Under the pieces are notes generated by a model that saw only the letters and a list, made by a program, of their open reading frames with translations, was not told the DNA's origin and did not search any database. Made by a program: the position numbers and the translations under genes. From NCBI GenBank assembly GCA_020632875.1, contig JACKET010000002.1, positions 620,001 through 684,000 on the forward strand: a stretch of 64,000 nucleotides of DNA, in the 5' to 3' direction. The stretch is from Alphaproteobacteria bacterium. GTDB lineage: Bacteria; Myxococcota_A; UBA796; GCA-2862545. This document shows, one piece after another, positions 50,810 through 59,142 of the stretch. The stretch's first letter is position 1. Each line of letters begins with the position of its first letter.

Positions 50810-52794
50810 CTACGGGTAGAAGGAGAACACCGCGAGCCGGTAGTTGGAGATCCCGCTGACCACGACGTTCCCGGCGGGGTCCATCGCGATGTCTCCCGTC
50901 GCGGACGCCGGGACGTAGGCGGTCCACCGGTTCACGAGCGTGGGGAACCACGCGCCCAGCGTCGGTTGGACGAACTGGCCGCTGCCAGCGACGTAGACCT
51001 GGCCGTTCGGCGCGACGGCGATGCCGGTGCCGGGTCGGTCGCGCTGCCGAGGTCGACCGTGGTGGAGGCGACGTACACGCCCGTCGTCGAGAACTTCGCG
51101 ATCCACTGGTTCGTGCTCGTGGGCGTCCCCTGGGCGCCCGTGACCCAGATCTCGCCGAGGCCGCTCACGGCGACCGCTTCGCAGGTCTCGTCCGCACCGG
51201 AGTCGTAGGTGCGCGACCACAGCTTCGAGCCGGCGGAGTCGAGCTCGATCATCCACACGTCCTTCGTCGCGCCCTGGATCGTGGCGCAGCCGACGAAGTT
51301 CCCCGAGAGCTCCCGGACGAATCCGCCTCCGGGCTGGATGCCCACCACGGATTCGCCGTGGGGCGTGGAGAGCAGCCCGGTCGTGTCGAACCGGTCGATG
51401 CGGATGCTGTTCGTGCCGATGCCGAAGGTCCACGCCACGTCGCTCGGGTCCATGGCGATGCCGTGCACGCCGAGGCCCGTGAACAGGACATCCCAGTCGG
51501 TGTTCAGGCCCTCGATGTGTCGAACGAGGCTCTGGCCGCCCTTCGAGCCCCCCACGAACCCGGAGTCGGGGCTCGTGCCCCCGATCGCGAAGGCCGCCTC
51601 GTCGACCACGAGGTCGTCGTAGTCCTGGATCCGCGACCCGTCCGGGAACACCAGTGCCGTGGCGAACCAGCTGTCGCCGAACCCGAGGTCGTTCGTCGCG
51701 GCTGCGTACGCGTTGCCGAGCCCGTCCATCCCGAGCACCGGATTCCCCATGTCCTCGCCGATGGTTCCCTGGGCGACCCATCGCAGCTCGCCCGGGAGCG
51801 GCGCGGGCTCGCCGCACGGCTCGGGGTCGCAGGGCCCCGGCCCGGTGGCCACGCTGATGGTCCCGGTGTTCCGGCCCCCGAGCCCGTCCGTCACGGTGAC
51901 CTCGATTTCGCAGTCCGCACCGGGCGGATCGATGTCCGAGAGCGTGAAGGACGGGTCCTCAACGGTCGGGTTGTCGAAGTACCCGTCGCAGGGGAACCGG
52001 GCCTCCCACGCGTACGTCAACGGGTCCCCGTCCGGGTCCGTCGCCGTCGCGTCCAGGTAGGTGGTCTCGCCGTAGTCGATCCGGGTCGGGGAGGGGACCA
52101 CGCCCAGGACCTCCGGCGAGCCGTTCAGGTCCACGGAGACGAAGGCGCTCCCCGCGCCCGTGCCGACGGCGATCTCGATGTCGAGGGTCGCGGTGGCCCC
52201 GCTCGGATCGGCCGCGGAGACGTGGAGCAGCACGGTGCCGGTGCTCGGCGGGGCCGTCCATACGACGCTGTTCGAGGTGGGGTCGTCGAAGGAGCCCGAG
52301 GGCGCGGTCCACGCCCAGGTGAGCGGGTCGCCGTCCGGGTCCTCGGCCGTGACCGTGATCGACACGTCCTGGCCGGGCTCGACGGTGTAGGACGACGCGC
52401 TGATTCCGGTCATCCGCGGCGCGGCGTTGTACCAGGGCGAGCCGGTCGTCGTCTCCTGCATGAACAGCGTCACGAGCGCGATCTCGTCGGCCAGCACGGT
52501 GACCGGGAAGGCCTGGCCGCTGTAGGCCACCTCGGTGCCGTCGAACGCCTCGCCGGCGAAGGTGCGGTCGGTGCCGGCGGGGATGTCGTCGATGATCGCG
52601 GACCAGCCGGAGACCGCGTCGCCCGGGATGTCCTCTACGAGCGGCACCGGGATGCCGGGGCCCGAGATGGTGAGCTCGATGCGGTCGACGTCCGCGGGGG
52701 ACCGCGCGAAGACGAGCGCCGTGCCCGTCGCTGCGGGGTCGGGGGTGCAGGCGGCGAGCGCGAGCACGAGAGCCAGGGTGGGGCGGGGGATCAT
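50810..52794 (-). CDS. Ig/PKD-repeat lipoprotein with beta-propeller-like C-terminus; apparent frameshift
   Basis: From the ATG at 52794 (AGGAG upstream; the ATG at 52809 overlaps the previous stop as ATGA and is an alternative) the lipobox is LALAAC. Two PKD/cadherin-like domains follow (ITVTAEDPDGDPLTWAWTAP; DATATDPDGDPLTYAWEAR), then an SBBP-like repeat region (IGGTSPDSGFVGGS; LDSAGSKLWSRTYDSGADET; VSGLGEIWVTGAQGTPTSTN). At the CCC run 51032-51034 the frame is lost; the correct continuation (GTGIAVAPNGQVYVAGSGQF) is in the next frame and ends properly at 50810. One extra C would restore a ~660-residue protein. It is either a sequencing error or a true frameshift. Confidence 0.75.
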
Positions 52795-52805
52795 GGGAGC
52801 GCTCC

Positions 52806-53195
52806 TCATGGGTCGGTGACCGGCGGCCCGGTCGTGATCTGCACGGCACCTTCGGCCTCGCCGCCGTTCGGGTCGGTCACCCACAGCGAGAGGACGCAGA
52901 GGCCGTCGGAGGGGACGGTGGCCAGCGTGAACGCGGGCTCGCCGGAGGTCGGGTCGTCGAACGTGCCGTCGCAGCCGGCGACCCAGTCGAACGCGAGCGG
53001 GTCGTCGTCGGGATCCCACACGTCGGCGTGCAGCGTGGTGGTCTCGCCCACGTCGATGCGCGTCGGGTCGGGCACGAGGGCCTCGATGACGGGGTTGGAC
53101 CCGAGCGACACGGTGATCTCGGCGGGACCGGTGTCTACGCGGCCCTTGCAGCCGAGCGCGACGAGTGCGGCGATGACGGGCCAGCTCCGGGACAC
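52806..53195 (-). CDS. Short Ig-like lipoprotein
   Basis: 129 residues from a GTG at 53195 with GGAGG 5 nt upstream. The lipobox is LVALGC. The mature protein is one Ig/PKD-like domain (TTLHADVWDPDDDPLAFDWV; AFTLATVPSDGLCVLSLWVT) closely similar to the second such domain of the downstream gene, which suggests duplication. Its stop overlaps a possible start of that gene (ATGA), so the two are co-translated or were once one protein. Confidence 0.75.
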   Translation of the reverse strand: MSRSWPVIAALVALGCKGRVDTGPAEITVSLGSNPVIEALVPDPTRIDVGETTTLHADVWDPDDDPLAFDWVAGCDGTFDDPTSGEPAFTLATVPSDGLCVLSLWVTDPNGGEAEGAVQITTGPPVTDP

Positions 53196-53335
53196 GGCGA
53201 CCTCCGCGGCAACGCTCTGCGAGGGGCGTGCCATCGCGAAGAGCCCGTCAGCACGGGCTCGGCGAAGTGCGGGGTGTGCGAGAGGCCACCGCGCCGTCGT
53301 GTGTGTGCACACAACGGGCGATCCGGCACAGTGGG

Positions 53336-53378
53336 ATTCCCCCGGCGGGGAGCCTTCAGCGGCTCGAGGCCGCTGACT
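53336..53378. repeat. Palindromic element, copy 1 (3' of metG)
   Basis: A 43-bp sequence 39/43 identical to 58159-58201. It has two adjacent hairpins: one in the CCCC-x-GGGG part and one with the 8-bp stem TCAGCGGC/GCCGCTGA around loop TCGAG. It ends 4 bp after the metG stop on the minus strand and may now serve as the metG terminator. Confidence 0.7.
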
Positions 53379-53382
53379 GAAA

Positions 53383-55284
53383 TCAGGCCTTCGGGAAGTA
53401 CTCTACGTTCTCGCCGACCTCGTGGCCCGCGGGGATCGGCACCCCGAGCTCGTCGATCGACCACACCGACTCGGGCAGGCGCAGCGCCTCGCGCAGCCTC
53501 TCCATCGTGTGGGGCGTGAACGGGTAGAGCATGATCATCATGTTCTTGAGCACGTAGAAGCTCGAGAAGAGCGCGTCGCGGCGGCCCTCTTCGGGGTGCC
53601 GGTCGTCGTGCGGCTTGTAGCGCGTGAACAGGCTGTTGATGGTGCGCGCGTAGTTCTCGAGGTCGAACAGCATCGAGTGGTACTCGGCCTTCTGCATCGC
53701 GCCGACGTACTTCTGCACGACCTTCTCGGTGGCGGACACCACGTCGTCGAGCAGCCGCCCCTCGGGGATGCGCCCGCCGAACTGGCTGTGCGCCGCCGAG
53801 ATGGGCCGCTCGAACGCGGCGTTCATGGGCCCGCGGAGGAACGCGTTGCGCTCTTCGAGCGCGGCGAACTCGAAGTTCGACTGCTTTCGCGCGAGGCCGA
53901 GCAGCGACAGGTAGTACCGGATCTGGTCGGGCGAGTAATCGCGCTCGAGCAGCAGCTCGTCGGCCGTGACGAAGTTGCCGAGGCTCTTCGACATCTTGCC
54001 GCCCTCGAGCTGGAGGTGGAAGCAGCCGAAGATCTCGGTGAGCTGCAGGTCGCCGGCGACGGGCAGGCGGTGCGGGTCGTCTTGCGTGCCGAGCCACATC
54101 GCGCCCTGCATCAGGACGTAGAAGTACACGTTGTCCTGGCCGAGGAACTGGTAGACGGTGGCTTCGGGGTCGCGCCAGAACAGGTCGGCGTCGGCCGGGT
54201 CGTCGCCGCGGTTCTCGAGCGCCACCTGGGTGAACGAGATGGGCGCGATGAGCGAGTCGGGCCAGACGTAGAGCGTCTTGCCGGCGAGATCGGCATCCAT
54301 GTCGGCGGGCACGGGCACGCCCCACTCGACGTCGCGCGTGATCGAGCGGTGGCCCCACTCGTCGTTGAGCACGTACGGGATGCCGTGCGCGTCGAGCACC
54401 GCGCGGCCCGCGGCCATGCCGGCGGCGTCGGTGAACTGCACCACGAGCTGCTGGCCGGGCCAGTAGATGCGCTTGTGCTTCGGGAGCTCGGCCTTCAGCG
54501 CCTTCACGGCGTCTTCGTGGTCTTTGCTCATCCGGACCGCGGGGAGCACGGTGCCGTGCACCTCGGTGAAGACGGCGGGACGCCACGTCTTCTGCTTGGT
54601 CTCGATCCAGACGCGCAGGGTCTCGCCGACCGCCGCCATGTCGAGGAACCAGTGCGTGGTGTCGCGGAGCTCGGGGGTCGCGTCGGAGAGCGTGCTGCGC
54701 GGGTCTTTCAGGTCGGCGGGGTCGTGCTGGTGACCGCACACCGGGCACTCGTCACTGTACGCGTCGGGGTGCCCGCACTTCGGGTTGAGGCACGTGCCGT
54801 GCACGAGGCGGTCGGGCAGGAAGCGGTTGAGCTTCGGGTCGAACCACTGCCGGCTGGTGCGCTTGTGCAGCATGCCGTTGGCCTCGAGCCGCCGCAGGAA
54901 CCACTCGGTGAGCGCGACCTGGCGGGGGAACGTCTCGGGGCGGGACGTGCCGGTGTAGGCGTCGAGCGAGATGCCGTACCGATCCATCGTGGCCTTCTGC
55001 TGGCTGTGGATGCGGTCGATGAACTCGCGCACGGGCACGCCGGCGCGCGTCGCGGCGACCTCGCTGGTGGACCCGTGGTCGTCGGTGCCGCACACGAACA
55101 GCACGTTCTGGCGGCCGATCAGCAGGCCGAGCCAGCGCGCGTGGACGTCGGCGGGCACGTGCGCGCCGGCGAGGTGGCCGAGGTGCAGCGGGCCGTTCGC
55201 GTAGGGCATGCCCGCGGTGACCACGGCGCGCTTGGGCCGGTGCACACGGGCGAGGACGGAGCGGATGTCGGTGGGTGGACGCAT
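53383..55284 (-). CDS. metG: Methionine-tRNA ligase, with extra segment before the catalytic C-half
   Basis: 633 residues; AGGAG lies 6 nt before the ATG. It charges tRNA-Met in the cytoplasm. The HIGH motif is HLGH (residues 34-37), the zinc knuckles are CLNPKCG and CPVCG, and the KMSKS motif is intact (EGGKMSKSLGN near 430). The anticodon-binding helical domain is complete, and no EMAP/C-terminal tRNA-binding domain is present. Between WIETKQKTWRPAVF and RSITRDVEWGVPVP there are about 75 residues where standard enzymes have about 15. No other gene for this function is seen here. Confidence 0.95.
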   Translation of the reverse strand: MRPPTDIRSVLARVHRPKRAVVTAGMPYANGPLHLGHLAGAHVPADVHARWLGLLIGRQNVLFVCGTDDHGSTSEVAATRAGVPVREFIDRIHSQQKATMDRYGISLDAYTGTSRPETFPRQVALTEWFLRRLEANGMLHKRTSRQWFDPKLNRFLPDRLVHGTCLNPKCGHPDAYSDECPVCGHQHDPADLKDPRSTLSDATPELRDTTHWFLDMAAVGETLRVWIETKQKTWRPAVFTEVHGTVLPAVRMSKDHEDAVKALKAELPKHKRIYWPGQQLVVQFTDAAGMAAGRAVLDAHGIPYVLNDEWGHRSITRDVEWGVPVPADMDADLAGKTLYVWPDSLIAPISFTQVALENRGDDPADADLFWRDPEATVYQFLGQDNVYFYVLMQGAMWLGTQDDPHRLPVAGDLQLTEIFGCFHLQLEGGKMSKSLGNFVTADELLLERDYSPDQIRYYLSLLGLARKQSNFEFAALEERNAFLRGPMNAAFERPISAAHSQFGGRIPEGRLLDDVVSATEKVVQKYVGAMQKAEYHSMLFDLENYARTINSLFTRYKPHDDRHPEEGRRDALFSSFYVLKNMMIMLYPFTPHTMERLREALRLPESVWSIDELGVPIPAGHEVGENVEYFPKA

Positions 55285-55309
55285 GCGCGCTCCTATCCCG
55301 CCCGGCGGC

Positions 55310-56323
55310 TCACACCAGCGGGGCGACGAGCTTCGTGGGCTCGCCGAGCCACGCCGGGACGGAGAACCCGCGCGCGCGTCGGAACTCCGCGCTCCAGAGC
55401 TGGCTCTGGTAGCGGCTGCCGTGGTCGCAGAGCAGCGTGGCGATGGTGTGGCCGGGGCCCATCTCCTTCGCGAGGCGGATGGCGCCGGCGACGTTCATGC
55501 CGGCCGAGCCCCCGAGGACGAGGCCCTCGTCGGTCGCGAGGTCGTCGAGCACCTCGACCACCTCGGAGTCGGGGATGCGGTAGGACGTGTCGACCAGCGA
55601 GCCGTCGACGTTGCCCGTGATGCGGGCCTGGCCGATGCCCTGCGTGATGCTGCCGCCCTCGACGTCGAGCTCGAGCTCGCCGCGCGTGAACCAGGCGTGC
55701 ATCTTCGCGCCGTAGGGGTCGGCGAGCGCCACGCGCAGATCGGGCCGCTTGCCCTTCAGGAAGATGCTCGTGCCCGACATCGTGCCGCCGGTGCCGATGG
55801 CCGAGACGAAGCCGTCGAGCCGCCCGCCCGTCTGCTCCCACAGCTCGGGGCCGGTACCCTCGATGTGGGCCTGGCGGTTGGCCAGGTTGTCCCACTGGTT
55901 CGCGTAGAACGCACCCAGCCGGTCGGCGAGGCGCTCGGCGACGTGCACGTAGTTGTTGTGGTTCGCGTAGGGCACCGCGGGGACCTCGACGAGCTCGGCG
56001 CCGAACAGCCGGAGCATGTCTTTCTTCTCTTGGGTCTGGGTGTCGGGGATCACGATGACCACCCGGTACCCGCGCGCGCGCCCGACCATCGCGAGGCCGA
56101 TGCCCGTGTTGCCGGCGGTGCCCTCGACCACCGTGCCGCCGTGCTTGAGCACGCCGCGCCTCTCGGCGTCGAGGATCATGTACTTCGCCGCGCGATCCTT
56201 CACGCTCATGCCGGGGTTCAGCCACTCGGCCTTGCCGAGGATGGTGCAGCCGGTACGCTCGGACGGGCCGCGGAGCCGGATGAGGGGGGTGTTTCCAATC
56301 GCGTCGACCACATCGCGCTTCAT
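55310..56323 (-). CDS. cysK: Cysteine synthase A (O-acetylserine sulfhydrylase)
   Basis: 337 residues; its ATG overlaps the cysE stop (ATGA). It is a PLP enzyme that makes L-cysteine from O-acetyl-L-serine and sulfide. Lys42 (NPGMSVKDRAA) binds PLP; the substrate loop is EGTAGNTGIG (67-76) and the phosphate-binding loop is GTGGTMSG. Segments such as VIPDTQTQEKKDMLRLFGAE and VPYANHNNYVHVAERLAD are typical of the alphaproteobacterial-like CysK subgroup. It is co-transcribed with cysE, which supplies the substrate. Confidence 0.95.
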   Translation of the reverse strand: MKRDVVDAIGNTPLIRLRGPSERTGCTILGKAEWLNPGMSVKDRAAKYMILDAERRGVLKHGGTVVEGTAGNTGIGLAMVGRARGYRVVIVIPDTQTQEKKDMLRLFGAELVEVPAVPYANHNNYVHVAERLADRLGAFYANQWDNLANRQAHIEGTGPELWEQTGGRLDGFVSAIGTGGTMSGTSIFLKGKRPDLRVALADPYGAKMHAWFTRGELELDVEGGSITQGIGQARITGNVDGSLVDTSYRIPDSEVVEVLDDLATDEGLVLGGSAGMNVAGAIRLAKEMGPGHTIATLLCDHGSRYQSQLWSAEFRRARGFSVPAWLGEPTKLVAPLV

Positions 56324-57228
56324 CGCTGCTCCTGCTGCGTCTTCGTGGGACGGAAGAAGACCTTGCTGCCCGGCGGCACGCTCTCGGTGAGCCAGACGTT
56401 GCCGCCGATCACCGAGCCCGCGCCGACCACCGTATCGCCGCCGAGGATCGTCGCGCCCGCGTAGACCGTCACGCGGTCTTCGAGCGTGGGGTGGCGCTTC
56501 TCGATGCGGCCGCGCCGACGCTCGACGTCGCCGCGCACGGAGTGCGCCCCGAGCGTGACGCCCTGGTAGATCCGCACGTCGGCGCCGACGACCGTGGTGG
56601 CGCCGATCACCACGCCGGTGCCGTGGTCGATGAAGAAGCGCGGGCCGATGGTGGCGCCCGGATGGATGTCGATGCCGGTTCGCTGGTGCGCGTGCTCGGT
56701 GAGGATGCGCGGGATGATCGGCACGCCCGACTCGAACATCACGTGGGCCACGCGGTAGGCCGTGATCGCGAGGATCGCGGGGTACGAGAACACGATGTCC
56801 TCGATGTGCTCGGCGGCCGGGTCGGCCTCGAACGCGGCCCGCACGTCGCCCTGCAGCGTCTCGCGCAGCGCCGGGAGCTCGTTGAGCAGGCCGAACACGC
56901 GCTGGCGGCACCACCCCTCTTCGCGGCGGTCGGCGGGGCGACAGTCGCGGTCGGCCCACGCGGCCGCCCGGCTCACCTGGGCGCAGAGCAGCTCGGTGGC
57001 CGGGAGGAGGTGCTCGGCGAGCGCCATCCGCAGCGTGTTCTCGCTCAGCATCCGCGTGCTGAAGAACGGGAGGAACAACAGGTGCTGGAGGTGGTGGAAG
57101 GCCTCGATCACCGCGCGCCGGTTGGGGAGCGCCGCGCTCTCGAGCGCGTTGAGGGGGTCGGGCTCGCGGTACGACTCGACGAGCGCGTCGAGGACCGCGT
57201 CGAGGGACGTGTTGGTCGGGTCGGGCAT
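56320..57228 (-). CDS. cysE: Serine O-acetyltransferase (EpsC/SrpH-type)
   Basis: 302 residues from the ATG at 57228. It acetylates L-serine with acetyl-CoA, the first step of cysteine synthesis. The N-terminal ~150 residues are helical; the left-handed beta-helix hexapeptide repeats are visible (HPGATIGPRFFIDHGTGVVI; VGADVRIYQGVTLGAHSV; RVTVYAGATILGGDTVVGAG; VIGGNVWLTESVPPG). His-rich DHGTG includes the catalytic residues. The long N-terminus fits the EpsC/SrpH branch rather than the E. coli CysE branch. It is the first gene of the cysE-cysK operon and is divergent from the membrane-protein gene at 57310. Confidence 0.93.
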   Translation of the reverse strand: MPDPTNTSLDAVLDALVESYREPDPLNALESAALPNRRAVIEAFHHLQHLLFLPFFSTRMLSENTLRMALAEHLLPATELLCAQVSRAAAWADRDCRPADRREEGWCRQRVFGLLNELPALRETLQGDVRAAFEADPAAEHIEDIVFSYPAILAITAYRVAHVMFESGVPIIPRILTEHAHQRTGIDIHPGATIGPRFFIDHGTGVVIGATTVVGADVRIYQGVTLGAHSVRGDVERRRGRIEKRHPTLEDRVTVYAGATILGGDTVVGAGSVIGGNVWLTESVPPGSKVFFRPTKTQQEQR

Positions 57229-57309
57229 GGCGACATGCGTAACTCCCGCCCGGGTCCCGCGACGGTGATCCCATACCCCGGACCGACTACTGGGTGTCGG
57301 GGGCAGGGC

Positions 57310-58374
57310 ATGGTGGGAGAGTCGGACGTATTCGAGCCACCGAAGTCGCGCGGTGCGGGGCCGTCCGAGGCCCGCGTGACGTTCCCGGTCGACCGCGAGC
57401 GGGTGCTGCGGATCCTGCCCCTCCACGCCCATTCCGCGCGGTGGCTGCCACCCGGCCGGCTGCTCTGGATTCTCGGCTGCGCCGCGATTCCGGTGGCTGC
57501 CCTGATCGGGGCCGAATCCGCGCTGGGTCTGGCGATGCTCGTCGCGCTCCTCGCGCTCGTGGCCGGTTTCGGCGCGATGCTGGACCTGCGACCGGGCTGG
57601 TCCCTGCGGTCCGTCGCGGACGACTACCTGTCCCGCAACCGGATCGAAGACGGCGACGTGCTGGACGTGGTGGTCGAGGACGGATGGCTGATCCTCACCC
57701 TTCGCGGCACATCGCTCGCCCGGTCGCTCGAGCTGGTCGAGCGGGTGACGCTCCGGGATGGCTCGGCGGTGATCTGGATGGCGGGCGAGCCCATCTGGAT
57801 CGACGGTGTGGACGCCAGTGCAGCCGTCGCAGCGGCGGTCGCTGGCGAGCGGCAGGCCGGGACGCGACGTGTGGAGGAGCTGGGGGAGGTGCTGCGCGTG
57901 ACCTCCACCGTGGTGCGGCCCCCGTTGATGAATCCCGTTGCCGCGACGATCGGTGGCCTGATCCTGGGTGGCGAGGTTCTGATGGCGTCGGCATTCGCGC
58001 TGGGGAGCGCCCGCGACGGGAACCTCGGGATGTTGGTGTTCGGGTGCGTGGCGGCCGCGGGGGGCGCCTGGCTCGTCCACACGTTCCACACGCGGGGCAC
58101 CGTGCGTATCGATCGACGCGACGTCGTCGTGGGCGCGGCGCCGGACGGGCGCCTGCGAATTCCCCCGACCGGGAGCCTTCAGCGGCTTGAAGCCGCTGAC
58201 TCCTCCCTGTGAATCGTCCTCCCGACGCTCGCCTACGACTGGCCGCTCGATGCCGTGGTCGTCGAGCGCTCGGACCGCGCGGTGGTGTTGCGGTACCCCG
58301 CCCTCGGGAAGCGGGTCCTTCTCGACGAGCCCGGCGGCACCGAGGTGGTTGCACGCTTCCTCCCACGGGCCTGA
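57310..58374 (+). pseudogene. Membrane protein interrupted by a palindromic element insertion
   Basis: From the ATG at 57310 the frame now ends at TGA 58210-58212 (300 residues). It has two N-terminal hydrophobic helices (LLWILGCAAIPVAALIGAES; LAMLVALLALVAGFGAML), a soluble beta-domain, and two more helices (VAATIGGLILGGEVLMASA; MLVFGCVAAAGGAWLVHTF). The last 18 codons are encoded by the palindromic element and one copy of its GAAT duplication. Directly after the stop the same frame is open with local codon usage (VLPTLAYDWPLDAVVVERSD, then VVLRYPALGKRVLLDEPGG) to TGA 58372. Removing 58161-58214 (54 nt) restores a 336-residue protein. The shortened protein may still be made. Confidence 0.7.
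58161..58210. mobile_element. MITE/REP-like palindromic element, copy 2, with 4-bp target duplication
   Basis: A 50-bp segment flanked by GAAT (58157-58160 and 58211-58214). It contains the 41-bp core shared with copy 1, with two hairpins (CCCG-AC-CGGG; TCAGCGGC-TTGAA-GCCGCTGA). No ORF is inside, so a transposase in trans would be needed. The insertion is in frame (54 nt added) but supplies a TGA. Confidence 0.6.
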
Positions 58375-58484
58375 GGCAGAGCCGCCTTTGCTACAGCTTC
58401 GCTACGAGGTCGGGAGCGTCACCGGCCGTCCGATAGGTGCCTCGCGTCCGGATCGACCGGCCGTTTTCCATTTGTGAGGCACCG

Positions 58485-59138
58485 ATGACGCTCTCTACGC
58501 CCGACTCCATCATCACCGAGGTGGAGATCACCGAGTCCTACGGCCACGACGCGACCCCCGAGGCCGTCCTCCACATCGCTCCCGAGCCGCCGCTCCCCAC
58601 GATGGCCTGGGTGCTCTCCGGGGCTGCCATCGCGCTCGGCGTGCTCGGCGGTGGCGTCGCCGTGTGGAGCGGAATCCGCGTGCTGTGGGCCGGGCTGATG
58701 CTGCTCGACGCGCCGATGGTGTGGACCGAGCTCTCCCCGGCGCTCGTCCTCCGCGACCTGTTCGTGGTGGTCGCCATGGGGCTGCGCTGCTTCGTCGGCA
58801 CCATGATCTTCTCGGCCTGCGTGGGCACCGGCCTCGTGGTGCCCTGGTACCGCAAGGCGCGCCCGCTCGCCCGGGTCGCGACCGCGATGCTCGCCTACCT
58901 CCTGGTTTTCGGCTTCGTCGTGGCCCTGATGGACGCCTCGATCTCCCTCTGGGCGGAGCGCTCCCTGCTCGTGGCGATGGGAGGGGACGCCTCGATGATC
59001 GGGCTCACCGACCCCGTCGTCCTCGTCTACAACGTCATCCCCACGACGATCGGGCTCTTCGCGACCATCGCCGGCCTCGCGGTGTGGTCCTGGATCGCGA
59101 GCGCCGCGCGACGCCTCGAGTGGTCGTTCCAGGCCTGA
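58485..59138 (+). CDS. Four-helix membrane protein of unknown function
   Basis: 217 residues from the ATG at 58485, with GAGG upstream. Four hydrophobic helices occupy ~40-210 (AWVLSGAAIALGVLGGGVAV; LFVVVAMGLRCFVGTMIFSA; VATAMLAYLLVFGFVVALMD; TIGLFATIAGLAVWSWIASA), an arrangement like that of MotA/TolQ/ExbB-type proteins with a cytoplasmic loop, but no diagnostic motif was found. It is convergent with regulator 3, the stops 4 bp apart. Confidence 0.65.
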   Translation: MTLSTPDSIITEVEITESYGHDATPEAVLHIAPEPPLPTMAWVLSGAAIALGVLGGGVAVWSGIRVLWAGLMLLDAPMVWTELSPALVLRDLFVVVAMGLRCFVGTMIFSACVGTGLVVPWYRKARPLARVATAMLAYLLVFGFVVALMDASISLWAERSLLVAMGGDASMIGLTDPVVLVYNVIPTTIGLFATIAGLAVWSWIASAARRLEWSFQA

Positions 59139-59142
59139 GGCC

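Noticed and set aside
53302..53313. TGTGTGCACACA palindrome upstream of the Ig-like lipoprotein as an operator
   Set aside because: Alternating purine-pyrimidine low-complexity dyad only 12 bp long and 107 bp before the start; too weak to call.
58159..58201. Palindromic element as an integron attC site
   Set aside because: No conserved integron R boxes, no gene-cassette structure or integrase; the target duplication points to transposition.
58210..58212. TGA at 58210 as a selenocysteine or read-through codon
   Set aside because: It lies inside a segment flanked by target duplications whose removal restores the gene; no SECIS-like hairpin is placed downstream.
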